NCBI GenBank assembly: GCA_030427205.1
Contig: JAUHXC010000044.1
Span: 23,128 to 87,127, forward strand
Reading direction: 5' to 3'
Source of the DNA: a bacterium
Lineage (GTDB): Bacteria; Myxococcota_A; Bradymonadia; UBA7976; UBA1532
DNA: 64,000 nt
A program made the position numbers and the translations under genes. Below, piece after piece: positions 29,786 through 38,375 of the stretch. Every line of letters begins with the position of its first letter. Position 1 is the stretch's first letter. The notes below the pieces were generated by a model. That model made no database searches, was not told the origin of the DNA, and was given only the letters and a program-made list of their open reading frames with translations.

Positions 29786-30262
29786 TCACCCCTCGGGTGA
29801 CTCTTCGAGGGCCGCGTCGCGCAAGACCTCGGCGGCGTGGTGCAGCCGGCGCGCGAGCTGCACCGCGATGAGATCCATCAACGCGAAGGCGAAGGGGTTG
29901 CCCGCGTTGAACAGCAGGTCGAACTCGTCGCGGGCCAGCGCCGCGAGCACCGCGCCCTTCTCGCCCGCCACGCAGTCCGCCGAGCGCCGCCCGCCGTCGA
30001 GCAGGGCCATCTCGCCCAGCAGCTCGCCCACCCCCAGCCGCGCCAGCTCGCCCTTCTGCTCGCCGGGGCCCGCGTCGGCGACGATGCGCACGTCGCCGAA
30101 GGTCACGAAGCCGCAATACAGCCCCGGCGCGTTCTGCTCGAAGATCGACTCGCCCGGCGCGAACGAGCGCTCGGTCATCACCTGCGCCAGCGCCCGCCGG
30201 TTGCGGTCGTCGAGCGCCGAGAAGAGCGGCAGCAGCACCAGAGAACGGTCGTTGATCGCCAT
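29786..30262 (-). CDS. Stand-alone cyclic-nucleotide-binding-fold protein (second)
   Basis: A 158-residue single-domain protein of the CRP/cNMP-binding fold: LVLLPLFSALDDRNRRALAQVMTERSFAPGESIFEQNAPG, FVTFGDVRIVA, LGVGELLGEMALLDGGRRSADCVA. The LGEMALLDGGRRSA segment corresponds to the phosphate-binding cassette, with Glu and an Arg in the expected positions. There is no helix-turn-helix, kinase or channel domain. ATG 30262 overlaps the stop of the upstream paralogue as TGATG, with GGGAGGGG before it, so it is translationally coupled. It probably acts as a nucleotide sensor or partner subunit. Confidence 0.85.
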   Translation of the reverse strand: MAINDRSLVLLPLFSALDDRNRRALAQVMTERSFAPGESIFEQNAPGLYCGFVTFGDVRIVADAGPGEQKGELARLGVGELLGEMALLDGGRRSADCVAGEKGAVLAALARDEFDLLFNAGNPFAFALMDLIAVQLARRLHHAAEVLRDAALEESPEG

Positions 30263-30813
30263 CAGCCCCTCCCGAACAAGCGCTTGAGGCGGCCCCAGGC
30301 GCCGCCGGTGGGCACCGCGATGCCGCGCGCGGTCGCCTGGCTGCCCTCGTCGGGTTTGCCCTGCCACTGCTCCTGGATGCGCACGTTGGTATCGCGCAGC
30401 CGATCGCACAGCGTCAGCGCGATGCTGCGGATGAGGGTATAGGCCCCCGGATCGTTCGCCGCGCGCAGGGCCCCGAAGCGGCTGCCGTCGATGACGTACA
30501 GCGTCGTATCGTGCAGCGCCCGGGCCCGCAGGCTGCGCGGCGCCGGCTGAACCAGCCCCGCCTCGCCGACCACCGTGCCCTCGCCCAGCTTCGCCACCGT
30601 GCGCACCACCCCGTCGGGCAGCGGCAGCTCGACCGCCAGCTTGCCCGAGCGCACCACGAAGGCGTCGTCGCCGGCCTCGCCCTGCTCGAAGAGCAGCGCG
30701 CCCGCCCCCACCCGCTGCAGGCGCATCGTCGACGCCACCGACCGCAGCCCGTCCGGCGTCAGTCGGCGGAACAGCGGCAGCTGCTTCAAGAAGGCATAGT
30801 CTTCGTCGGTCAT
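30262..30813 (-). CDS. Stand-alone cyclic-nucleotide-binding-fold protein (first)
   Basis: I start it at ATG 30813 (MTDEDYAFLKQLPLFRRL), where family similarity begins and GAGGA lies upstream. The 183-residue product has FLKQLPLFRRLTPDGLRSVASTMRLQRVGAGALLFEQGEAGDDAFVVRSGKLAVEL followed by LGEGTVVGEAGLVQPAPRSLRARAL, a cNMP-fold with a phosphate-cassette-like Gly-Glu-Ala stretch. A basic C-terminal tail (GAWGRLKRLFGRG) could bind membrane or nucleic acid. No DNA-binding domain is present. It is paired with the next gene by a TGATG overlap; the two may form a heterodimer. Confidence 0.85.
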   Translation of the reverse strand: MTDEDYAFLKQLPLFRRLTPDGLRSVASTMRLQRVGAGALLFEQGEAGDDAFVVRSGKLAVELPLPDGVVRTVAKLGEGTVVGEAGLVQPAPRSLRARALHDTTLYVIDGSRFGALRAANDPGAYTLIRSIALTLCDRLRDTNVRIQEQWQGKPDEGSQATARGIAVPTGGAWGRLKRLFGRG

Positions 30814-30985
30814 GCTCGTCCTCGGGCTCGAGAGCGCCACGCGCCGGCCACGGCGTCGATCGGGACGTTGACACGGCTGAAAACGACCGTCAACGGGGCC
30901 TCTACGGCCCCCGCGCCGCGCGCGCCCCTCCAGGCAACTCGCCACGGACCGCGCAGGCCGGCGACGAACTCCGCACCCGTACGCC

Positions 30986-31759
30986 TCAGCGCCGCGCCGC
31001 CGCCACCATCAGCCCGTGCATGCGCCGCACGACCTCGGCGTGCACCCTATCGACCTGCCCGTCGGGATCATCGACATCGGCCGCCGGCGGCGCGATCGGC
31101 GCGCCCACCAGGTGGGTCAGCCGCACCGGCCGCGGCAGCAGCGTCGGCCCCAGCCCGCGGGCGAGCGGCAGCGGCAGCTTGAAGCGCTTGTACAGCTTCG
31201 CCGTGATGCCGCTGGGATAGACCGTGTACAGGTCATCGGCCGCCGGACACGCCACCAGGATCATCGGCGCCCCGCTCTCGATCGCCAGCCTCACGAAGCC
31301 CTTGCGCCGCGCCCAGCGCACCGTATGGGCCTCTTCGGTCGGCCGCAGCGCCTCGCGCATGCCGCCCGGCGCCACCACCACCAGGTGCCCCGCGCCGAGC
31401 AGCGCGTGACCGTTGCCCGGGTTCGCCGGCCGCACCCCCGCCCGCCGCGCGAAGTCGGCCACCAGCGGCGTCTTGAAGATCAGATCGTCGCCCAGCGACG
31501 CCGGCCAGCGCCCGGTCGCCGCGTGCATCGCCGCCGCGAAGAGCGTGCCGTCGTAGGTCGCGAGGCTGTGGTTGAGCACGATGAGCCCCGGCCCGGTGCG
31601 CGGCACGTGTTCGAGCCCGATGACCCGATGCCGATGATACGTGCGCAGGGCCTGCACCACCGGCCGGAAGCGGTCGACGAGCAGCGGCGAGACCGGCGAC
31701 GGCGGGTTGTCGGGGCACGGATCGGTCGAAGACGAACGCTGGGGCTCGGGTCGCGACAT
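30986..31759 (-). CDS. Lysophospholipid/diacylglycerol acyltransferase-like protein
   Basis: A 257-residue protein with the acyltransferase block LIVLNHSLATYDGTLFAAAMHA, where NHSLATYD is an H-x5-D variant of the usual H-x4-D catalytic motif. VVVAPGGMREALRPTEEAH stands in place of EGTR, as in DGAT2/TMEM68-like acyltransferases. No clear transmembrane helix is visible. I start at ATG 31759 (MSRPEPQRSS) since the upstream frame has no family similarity. The start lies only 22 bases from the divergent oxidase start and lacks a Shine-Dalgarno site. Role: probably acylation of a lipid or lipid-like alcohol at the membrane; substrate unknown. Confidence 0.8.
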   Translation of the reverse strand: MSRPEPQRSSSTDPCPDNPPSPVSPLLVDRFRPVVQALRTYHRHRVIGLEHVPRTGPGLIVLNHSLATYDGTLFAAAMHAATGRWPASLGDDLIFKTPLVADFARRAGVRPANPGNGHALLGAGHLVVVAPGGMREALRPTEEAHTVRWARRKGFVRLAIESGAPMILVACPAADDLYTVYPSGITAKLYKRFKLPLPLARGLGPTLLPRPVRLTHLVGAPIAPPAADVDDPDGQVDRVHAEVVRRMHGLMVAAARR

Positions 31760-31781
31760 GCGGCGATGGTAGCATCGCGCC

Positions 31782-32918
31782 ATGCACCACGCCTCTCCCC
31801 CGTCCCCCACCCTGCCGATCAACCTCGCCGAGCTCGAGGCCGCCGCCCTGCAGCGCCTGAGCCCGATGGCCCGCGACTACTACGCCGGCGGCGCGCGCGA
31901 CGAGATCACCCTCGGCTGGAACCGCCGCGCCTGGGATACCATCCGCCTGCACTATCGGGTGCTGGTCGACGTCTCGAACCGCGACCCGTCGACCACCGTG
32001 CTCGGCCAGCCCATCGCCCTGCCGGTGATGCTGGCCCCGACCGCGTTTCACAAGCTGGCCCACCCCGACGGCGAGATCGCCACCGCCCGCGCCGCCGCCG
32101 CCGCGGGCGCCGGCATGATCTGCAGCACCCTGGGCACCGTCGCCATCGAAGACATCGCCGCCGCCCGCCCGCCGGAGACCGCCGCGCCGCTGTGGTTCCA
32201 GCTCTACGTCTATCGCGACCGGGCCATCACCCGCGGCCTCGTCGAGCGCGCCGAGGCCGCCGGCTATCAGGCGCTGGTGCTCACCGTCGACGCCGCCGAG
32301 ATCGGCACCCGCGAGCGCGACGCGAAGAACAGGTTCGCCCTGCCCGATGGCATGACCGTCGCCAACCTCGCCGGCACCGGAAAAGCGGCCCTCGGCCCCG
32401 GCGGCGACGGCGCGGCCGGATCGGGCCTGAGCGCCTACGTGCGCAGCCAGCTCGACCAGAGCCTGACCTGGAGCGATCTGGAGTGGCTGGCGGGCATCAC
32501 ATCGCTGCCGGTACTGGTCAAAGGCATCGTACGCCCCGACGACGCCTGCCGGGCGCTGAAGCACGGCGCGCGGGGCGTCGTGGTGAGCAACCACGGCGGC
32601 CGGCAGCTGGACACCGCGCCGGCCACCGCCGATGTCTTGCGACCCATCGCCGATGCCATGTATGGCATCGATGAGTCATGCACAGTCATCGTCGACGGTG
32701 GCATCCGCCGGGGCACCGATATCATCAAGGCATTGGCCATGGGTGCCCGCACAGTGCTCGTGGGCCGCCCGCAGCTGTGGGGGCTGGCGCTGGGCGGGCA
32801 GGCCGGCGTCGAACACATGCTGTCATTGCTGCGGGCCGAGCTGCTCGAAGGCATGGCGCTGTGCGGCTGCCCCGACGTGGCCAGCATCACCGGCGATCTG
32901 GTCGACGCCGCGCGCTGA
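31782..32918 (+). CDS. FMN-dependent alpha-hydroxy-acid oxidase/dehydrogenase
   Basis: A 378-residue (beta/alpha)8-barrel flavoenzyme of the glycolate/lactate oxidase family, oxidising L-2-hydroxy acids to 2-oxo acids. Visible signatures: SPMARDYYAGGARDE at the N-terminus (active-site Tyr), PVMLAPTAFHKLAHPDGEIATARAAAAAG, WFQLYVYRDR (second Tyr), the VVSNHGGRQLD motif with catalytic His and substrate-binding Arg, and DGGIRRGTDIIKALAMGARTVLVGRP for FMN phosphate binding. No membrane-binding loop is evident, so it is probably a soluble oxidase. The substrate cannot be fixed from sequence. The ATG at 31782 has no ribosome binding site, so translation may be leaderless. Confidence 0.93.
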   Translation: MHHASPPSPTLPINLAELEAAALQRLSPMARDYYAGGARDEITLGWNRRAWDTIRLHYRVLVDVSNRDPSTTVLGQPIALPVMLAPTAFHKLAHPDGEIATARAAAAAGAGMICSTLGTVAIEDIAAARPPETAAPLWFQLYVYRDRAITRGLVERAEAAGYQALVLTVDAAEIGTRERDAKNRFALPDGMTVANLAGTGKAALGPGGDGAAGSGLSAYVRSQLDQSLTWSDLEWLAGITSLPVLVKGIVRPDDACRALKHGARGVVVSNHGGRQLDTAPATADVLRPIADAMYGIDESCTVIVDGGIRRGTDIIKALAMGARTVLVGRPQLWGLALGGQAGVEHMLSLLRAELLEGMALCGCPDVASITGDLVDAAR

Positions 32919-33522
32919 CCCCCCGCGCTGAGCGATACCCGGGCGACGGGGCACCGCGCAGCCGGACGCTGGTCGGCGCCGAGCGACACCGGCCGCGGCC
33001 CGAAATCGAGCGCGCGAGACCTGCACACCCGGTGATAACGCCTCCGACGGCTGTCAGGGGGCAGCCGCGACCCGATCCGTCTCCGGACGCCGAAGCCCGG
33101 CGCGACGCCGGCCAACCGCTCCAACATGGCACACATCCGGTACAATCCGACCGTCGGTGTACCGCGCCGCCGACAATGTAACGGCGCCGTCATGGCTACG
33201 GTTCGTCTCTGCCGCCGCGCCGCGGTCCTGCGACCGGGCGGAAGGCTGCCCCCGGCCACAGCCCGCATCACACTCATTACTTTCCACTCATTCACTCGAC
33301 AGACCGCCCCGCGACCGAGTAAATACGAGATTATCAGCAATTCAGGGTCATTAGGCATACACGTCACACTGTTTCTCGATGTGATATGTCATCAGCGGCT
33401 CTGCGTATTTTCAATAACCCCCATTTCGAACAAAGCTCACTCCACGAACAAAGCCCGATCGGTCGCCGACGGGCGCTCGCCCACACGGTGAGCAGATCAG
33501 CAAGACGGGAAGGGGAAGTCCC
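32919..33522. other. 604-base gap before the orphan lipoprotein
   Basis: No gene is supported. Positions 32919-33270 are GC-rich without coding character. Positions 33280-33460 are markedly AT-rich, contain CGAACAAAGC twice (33427-33436 and 33445-33454, 18-base period), and probably form the control region of the lipoprotein at 33523. No clear -35/-10 pair was found. An open frame at 33126-33491 was considered and dropped. Confidence 0.5.
33427..33454. repeat. Tandem CGAACAAAGC sites
   Basis: A 10-base direct repeat with an 18-base period, about 70-95 bases before the ATG of the lipoprotein at 33523, in an AT-rich island. This could be a binding site for a tandemly bound regulator; function is not shown. 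Confidence 0.35.
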
Positions 33523-34269
33523 ATGTCGAAGGCAGGGTTCTGGTCGATTGCAGTCATGGTCACCCTGGCGCTGGGCTGCACGCCCGAGGCGTCGGACAGC
33601 GAGCGGCGCGAGATGCCCGCCGTCGCGCAGGCTCACTTCAACCAGCTCAGCGCCGGCTCCGGCGCGCGGGTGTACAGTTTCAGCGTCGCTGGCGAGGCCT
33701 TCGCGCAGGTGCTCATCACCGGCGACCGCGTCGAAGGTGCATATGCGATCGACCGCGAGTACTGGCGCATGGATCCCGACTTCGATCTCGACGGCGTCGA
33801 GACTTTCCGCGTCGACGTCGCCTGGGGCGGCTGGCGGGTCACCACCAAGACGATGCAGCATGTCTTCGAGAAGCCCACCAAGGGCTGGACCGCGTGGGAG
33901 GTGCCCCGCGGCTTCACCATCGACCAGCAGACCACCGTGGTGGCCGACGCGGCCGCCGAAGGTCGGCACCTCTTCTCGGTCTATGGCCCCGCGCCCGCCG
34001 GCCTGCTCACCAACAGCGACGTCGACACCTTCCTGGAGTACCACCTGCTCATCGACACCAGCGGCTCGGTGCCGGTCATGTGCTGGATCCTCTCCGCCGA
34101 CAGCTTCGCCACGTTCGAGGCGGCGCGGGCCTACGTCTCGGATGAGAGCACCACCATCGTCAGCAAGTGGGGCATGCGCGACGACGCCCGCGAGGTGCTC
34201 TTCTTCGGCGCCGCCAAGGCGCTGCGTATCGAGCAGGGCGAAGGCTTCATCTACTCGGCGGTGCACTGA
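33523..34269 (+). CDS. Orphan lipoprotein of unknown function
   Basis: A 248-residue protein with a clean lipoprotein signal (VMVTLALGCTPEAS; Cys 19) and ATG 33523 behind AAGGGGAAG. The mature part is rich in beta-strand patterns (ARVYSFSVAGEAFAQVLITGDRV; TFRVDVAWGGWRVTTKTMQHVFEK), ending YSAVH. I recognise no domain. It lies 107 bases before a Ser/Thr kinase gene on the same strand and may belong to the same signalling unit, but nothing proves this. Confidence 0.8.
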   Translation: MSKAGFWSIAVMVTLALGCTPEASDSERREMPAVAQAHFNQLSAGSGARVYSFSVAGEAFAQVLITGDRVEGAYAIDREYWRMDPDFDLDGVETFRVDVAWGGWRVTTKTMQHVFEKPTKGWTAWEVPRGFTIDQQTTVVADAAAEGRHLFSVYGPAPAGLLTNSDVDTFLEYHLLIDTSGSVPVMCWILSADSFATFEAARAYVSDESTTIVSKWGMRDDAREVLFFGAAKALRIEQGEGFIYSAVH

Positions 34270-34376
34270 TCGTCCGGCGGTCGGGGATACAATGTATCTC
34301 GGACCCACGATCCGACGTGCGCACCCTGGCGAGATACCATAAGGTGTCATCGACGTGACGGGGAGCCGAGAGCCAG

Positions 34377-36917
34377 ATGACCGACGAGCAGCGCCCGGCA
34401 GACGACACTCTCCTCGAAGACGAGTCGCGCGCCGAGACGCTGTGGCAGACGCTCGGGTCGACGGGCGGCGGCAGCAGCGCTGATACCGACGGCCCGTCAC
34501 CCGCGCCCGACGCCGAGGCGCTCGCCCGGCTCGCCGCCCGCTACGACGACCTCGGCCGCATCGGCCACGGCGGCATGGGCCTCGTGCACCGGGTCTATGA
34601 TCGCCTGCTCGAACGCACCGTCGCCCTCAAAGTCGTGCGCCCCTCGGTGCAGGGCACACCCACCGCGCTCGATCGCTTCCGCCGCGAGGCGAACATCACC
34701 GCCGCTCTGCAGCACCCGGGTATCGTGCCGGTCTACGACCGTGGCGAGCTGGCAGACGGGCGGGTCTGGTACACCATGCGCGAGGTGCACGGCGAAGACC
34801 TCACCGCCCCCATGGCCACCCAGCGGCGGACGACGACCGGGCCCGAGCGCGCCGCCGGGCTACGCGCGCTGGTGGAGATCCTCGCCCGGGTCTGCGACGC
34901 GATGACCTACGCCCACGCCCAGCGGGTGGTGCACCGCGACCTCAAGCCGAGCAACATCCTCATCGGCCCCTTCAACGACGTGCTGGTCGTCGATTGGGGC
35001 CTCGCGCTGCGGCTGGACGACCCCGACGACGACACGCTGGTGGAGGACGAGCTCGACACCAGCATCTCGTCGAGCCGGCATACGCTGCTGGGGCAGGTGC
35101 TGGGCACGCCGGGCTACATGGCGCCGGAGCAGGCCCGCGGTGAGACCGGGCTGCTCGGCCCGCCGACCGACGTACACGCCATCGGCGCGATGCTCTACGA
35201 GTGCCTGACCGGCCGCCCGCCGAGGACCGGCCGACCGCGGCTGTTGCTGGCCCAGCTGCGCGACGGCGCCCCGGTCGAGCGCCCCGGTTCGAACCTGCCC
35301 GAGGCGATGCCCGACGAGCTCGTCGACCTCGCGATGCGGGCGTTGGCCGTCGACCCGGCGCAGCGGCCGGCGAGCGCTGCTCCGCTGGGCGCCGCGCTGC
35401 GGGCGTGGCTCGATGGCTCGAAGGGGCGGGCCCGCGCGCGGGCCGCCGTTGAGCAGGCGCGCGACGATCGCGATCGGCTGCGCTCGCTCTCGAGCCAGAT
35501 CGACCTGCTCCGCGCCCGCGCCCTGCGCCACCTCGAAGGGCTGGGCTCCAACCCCTCCCCCACCGCGAAAGCCCCCGCCTGGAGCCTCGAGGACCAGGCG
35601 AACCAGCTCGAGGTCGAGCTGGCCATCGAAGGCAGCGCCTGGCTGCTCGGCCTGCAGAACGCGCTCACCTGGGATCCGCTGTCCGCCGAGGCCCACGCCC
35701 TGCTCGCCGCCCACTACCGCGAAGCCCACGAAGCGGCCGAGCTCAACGACGATCGGCTCGAAGCGGCCCGGCTCGAGACCCTGCTGCGCACCCACGACCG
35801 CGGCGAGCACGGCAGATACCTCCGCGGCTGGGGCCAGCTCTCGCTCGCCACCGACCCGCCCGGGGCCGACGTGACCTTGATGGCCTACGTCGAGAGCAGC
35901 CGCCGCCGACGCCTCGTCAGCCGCGGATCGCTCGGCGAGACCCCGCTGGTCGACGCGCCGCTGTCCCGCGGCAGCTACATGCTCATCGTGCGCGCGCCGG
36001 GACGGGTCGAGGTGCGCTATCCGGTGCTCGTCGAGCGCGGCCGCGGCTGGGACGGCATCGCGCCGGGCGATACCGAGCCCGGCACGATCCACCTGCCGCG
36101 GCCGTCGGAGATGCCACCCGGCGCGATCTACGTGCCCGCCGGCTGGTTCTGGCGCGGCGGCGACCCACAGGCCGCCGATGGGTTGCCGGCGCAGCGGGTC
36201 TGGGTCGACGGCTTCATGATCCAGCGGTTCCCGGTGACCCACGCCGACTACATGGCCTTCCTCGACCACCTGCTCACCGCGGGCGCCGACAGCGCCGCCT
36301 GGGTGCCGCGGGCCCGCGAGGGCACCGGCGACGAGCTCCGGCCGCTCTATCGCGAGCAGGGCGGGCGCTACACCCTCGCCGACCCCACCAGCCAGCGCCT
36401 CGACCACCCGGTGACCTATATCGACTGGCACGCGGCGATGGCTTACGCCGGGTGGTACGCCGAGCAGACCGGCCTGCCGTGGCGCCTGCCCGACGAGACC
36501 GAGTGGGCCAAGGCCGCCCGCGGCATCGACCGCCGCGCGCTGCCCTGGGGCAACCACTGGGAGCCTGCCTGGGCCCGCACTCTGGACGGCGCCACCGAAT
36601 CGGGCGTCGCGCCGGTTGACAGCTACCCGATCGACGAGAGCCCGTACGGCGTGCGCGGCGTCGCCGGCAATACCTGCGACTGGTGCATCAACGTCTGGAG
36701 GGCCGAAGGCTCACCGGTGCGAAACGGGCGACTGGTCATCGAGCCGGCCGATCCGGGCGATGGCGACCTGCGCACCGGCCGCGGCGGCATCTGGGCCGGC
36801 GGCGGCCGCTTCGCCCGGCTCGCCACCCGCTTCGCCGATCCGCCCGGCCGCCGCCTGTCGGTGCTCGGCCTGCGCCTGGTCTGCCCCTGGCCCGCGGCGG
36901 CGCACGCGTCGCGCTGA
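34377..36917 (+). CDS. Ser/Thr protein kinase with PEGA and FGE-like C-terminal domain
   Basis: An 846-residue cytoplasmic kinase. Kinase domain about residues 55-345: GRIGHGGMGLV Gly-loop, Lys 85 in VALKVV, HRDLKPSN (186-193), DWG (206-208) in place of DFG, and GYMAPEQ. A helical or coiled stretch (about 350-480) precedes a PEGA-like domain with LSLATDPPGADVTL (about 488-560). The rest (about 578-840) is a sulfatase-modifying-factor/FGE fold: IYVPAGWFWRGGDPQ, VDGFMIQRFPVTHADYMAF, HPVTYIDWHAAMAYAGW, LPWRLPDETEWAKAARG. The motif GNVxEW is GNTCDW here, and the last segment (GGIWAGGGRFARLATRF) lacks the catalytic Cys pair of true FGE, so this domain probably binds a ligand and does not oxidise cysteine. 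No transmembrane helix is seen. Confidence 0.9.
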   Translation: MTDEQRPADDTLLEDESRAETLWQTLGSTGGGSSADTDGPSPAPDAEALARLAARYDDLGRIGHGGMGLVHRVYDRLLERTVALKVVRPSVQGTPTALDRFRREANITAALQHPGIVPVYDRGELADGRVWYTMREVHGEDLTAPMATQRRTTTGPERAAGLRALVEILARVCDAMTYAHAQRVVHRDLKPSNILIGPFNDVLVVDWGLALRLDDPDDDTLVEDELDTSISSSRHTLLGQVLGTPGYMAPEQARGETGLLGPPTDVHAIGAMLYECLTGRPPRTGRPRLLLAQLRDGAPVERPGSNLPEAMPDELVDLAMRALAVDPAQRPASAAPLGAALRAWLDGSKGRARARAAVEQARDDRDRLRSLSSQIDLLRARALRHLEGLGSNPSPTAKAPAWSLEDQANQLEVELAIEGSAWLLGLQNALTWDPLSAEAHALLAAHYREAHEAAELNDDRLEAARLETLLRTHDRGEHGRYLRGWGQLSLATDPPGADVTLMAYVESSRRRRLVSRGSLGETPLVDAPLSRGSYMLIVRAPGRVEVRYPVLVERGRGWDGIAPGDTEPGTIHLPRPSEMPPGAIYVPAGWFWRGGDPQAADGLPAQRVWVDGFMIQRFPVTHADYMAFLDHLLTAGADSAAWVPRAREGTGDELRPLYREQGGRYTLADPTSQRLDHPVTYIDWHAAMAYAGWYAEQTGLPWRLPDETEWAKAARGIDRRALPWGNHWEPAWARTLDGATESGVAPVDSYPIDESPYGVRGVAGNTCDWCINVWRAEGSPVRNGRLVIEPADPGDGDLRTGRGGIWAGGGRFARLATRFADPPGRRLSVLGLRLVCPWPAAAHASR

Positions 36918-36970
36918 TGGCGTCCACGCGATACCGCCGGCGCAAGGTGGAGGGCCGCGCGCCACTCCAA

Positions 36971-37002
36971 CCGCCGCCGGAGGTCATCGAACGCGTCGAC
37001 CG
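36971..37002 (-). repeat. VDAFDD-type repeat, copy 1
   Basis: A 32-base segment starting CCGCCGCCGGAGGTCATCGA on the plus strand recurs at 37224-37255 with about four differences. On the minus strand both copies read VDAFDD[LF]RRR, suggesting a duplicated protein-coding remnant. Confidence 0.45.
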
Positions 37003-37223
37003 CACGGGACCACGTTCAGGGCTCGGACGAGTTGATCGATGGTCGCGGCGTCGAGCGATGGCATGGCCCGAGCATGGCTTGCCCGCAGACCGACGGCAAG
37101 CGCAGCGCCATTGCAGCCTCTCCCAGGCCGGCAGCGCCCGAAGAGTTGCCCGAACATCAGCCCGACACCGGCCCACAGTCAGCGCCCCGGCGCCCCCAAC
37201 GCCTCGGCCGCGCGCCACGGGAA

Positions 37224-37255
37224 CCGCCGCCGGAAGTCATCGAACGCATCCACCG
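37224..37255 (-). repeat. VDAFDD-type repeat, copy 2
   Basis: The second copy of the 32-base segment, starting CCGCCGCCGGAAGTCATCGA on the plus strand. Its minus-strand reading VDAFDDFRRRFPWRAAEAL ends in a stop shortly after, so this copy keeps the 3' end of the putative ancestral gene. Confidence 0.45.
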
Positions 37256-37361
37256 CGAGGTGCCGGCGCCTTGTGGGTCTCCAGCCCGACCACCCGCCCG
37301 CCGCGTCGACCCGCACCGGCCATACCAGCGGCTTCGGGCGCCGCCGGGCTGAAGCCGGAGG

Positions 37362-38375
37362 TCAGCCGAGCAGCTCATCGAGGGTCCGGGCGGTGAAGAG
37401 GCGCCCGGTCCAGCGGTCGAGGGTGTCGCTGTCGGCGGCGTCGAGGCGGGCTCGGGTCGCTGCGTCGGGCTCGCCGAAGCGGTCGGTGAGGAGGCGCAGC
37501 AGCATGGCGAGTTGCCCCTGGCGGCGGCCGCGCTCGATGCCTTGCTCGATGCCCTGTTCGATGCCTTTGGCGAAGCCCCGTGCTTCGCCGCGGGCCTCCA
37601 GACGTTCGGCGGTGGTCATGACGGCCTCCTTGACGGCGGGCGGCACTCGATGGGCGATGCGCTGCTCGACGGTGCCGGTCTGCAACTCGCTGACACGATA
37701 GATATAGTAGAGCGACTGTACGACGGCGTCGACCGCGCCGGGGATTCGGGCGACCGCTACGAGGTGCTCGATCAGGCGGTCGAGGGCGGCCGGCTCTTCG
37801 AGGCGATGGCGGTTGCGCAGCATCAACAAGCCGGCCGTGGTCAGGGCGACGCGAGTCGACGTCTCGATCTCGTCGTCGGTGGTGCGGTTGAGGTCGTCGA
37901 GCAACAGCCGCAGGCGGGGCAGATGCGGGTCCAGCGCTTGGGCCAGCGCGTCGGGCAGGTCGAGCAGGTCACGCAGGTCGAGCGGCGCGGTCCACGGGCG
38001 CTCGCCATGATACAGCACCAGCGGCAGGATGGCGGGCAGCCGGGTTGCCTGCGGGTGGTCGCGGCGCCAGCGCTCCCAGATGCGCACCATGTAGACCAGC
38101 GCGCGGTAGGGCATCAGCCCGTCGGGCGACGACTGGTGCTCGAGCAGGACGAAGACGAAGCCCTCGCGGCCGTCGATGCGGGCGCGGAAGACGAGGTCGG
38201 CGCGGCGGTCGGTGAGGTCTGCGCCGACGAACTCGGTGGGCAACGGCTCGAAGCTGTCCCAGTCGATGTGCGCCCGGGCCGCAGGCGGCAGCAGGCGGCG
38301 GACCACGTCGGCGGAGACCTCGGGTCGGCCGAAGAGGCTCTTGAAGAGCGCGTCGTGCGGGTTGGATGGGCCCAT
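37362..38375 (-). CDS. Rpn/YhgA-family PD-(D/E)XK nuclease
   Basis: A 337-residue protein of the Rpn (recombination-promoting nuclease, PF04754-like) family. It opens NPHDALFKSLFGRPEVSADVVRRLLPP, the family signature, followed by LTDRRADLVFRARIDGREGFVFVLLEHQSSPD, which supplies the PD-(D/E)XK-type Asp and the EHQ active-site residues. The C-terminal third has a charged helix with an EQGIEQGIERGRRQGQ repeat and RFGEPDAATRARLDAADS, common in this family. These proteins are DNA endonucleases often found in variable, defence-related loci. It lies opposite the sigma54 activator and SAVED-TIR genes. ATG 38375 is the only start compatible with the family N-terminus. Confidence 0.9.
   Translation of the reverse strand: MGPSNPHDALFKSLFGRPEVSADVVRRLLPPAARAHIDWDSFEPLPTEFVGADLTDRRADLVFRARIDGREGFVFVLLEHQSSPDGLMPYRALVYMVRIWERWRRDHPQATRLPAILPLVLYHGERPWTAPLDLRDLLDLPDALAQALDPHLPRLRLLLDDLNRTTDDEIETSTRVALTTAGLLMLRNRHRLEEPAALDRLIEHLVAVARIPGAVDAVVQSLYYIYRVSELQTGTVEQRIAHRVPPAVKEAVMTTAERLEARGEARGFAKGIEQGIEQGIERGRRQGQLAMLLRLLTDRFGEPDAATRARLDAADSDTLDRWTGRLFTARTLDELLG

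Larger units (their letters stand above)
36918..37361. other. 444-base gap with decayed, duplicated coding remnants
   Basis: Between the kinase and the Rpn gene no intact gene is found, but the minus strand holds protein-like pieces broken by frameshifts. One is MPSLDAATIDQLVRALNVVP (from ATG 37064), shifting into AVDAFDDLRRRLEWRAA. The other is WPVRVDAAGGRVVGLETHK, shifting into AVDAFDDFRRRFPWRAAEALG and a stop. The shared VDAFDD segment is the 32-base repeat listed separately. I read this as two degraded copies of one unknown small gene. Confidence 0.35.

Noticed and set aside
33126..33491. 121-codon plus-strand frame in the 604-base gap
   Set aside because: No ribosome binding site, mixed composition, crosses the AT-rich control region and matches no family I know.
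34377..36917. Diversity-generating-retroelement target in the FGE-like domain
   Set aside because: The C-type-lectin-like fold fits, but there is no reverse transcriptase or template repeat in the window.
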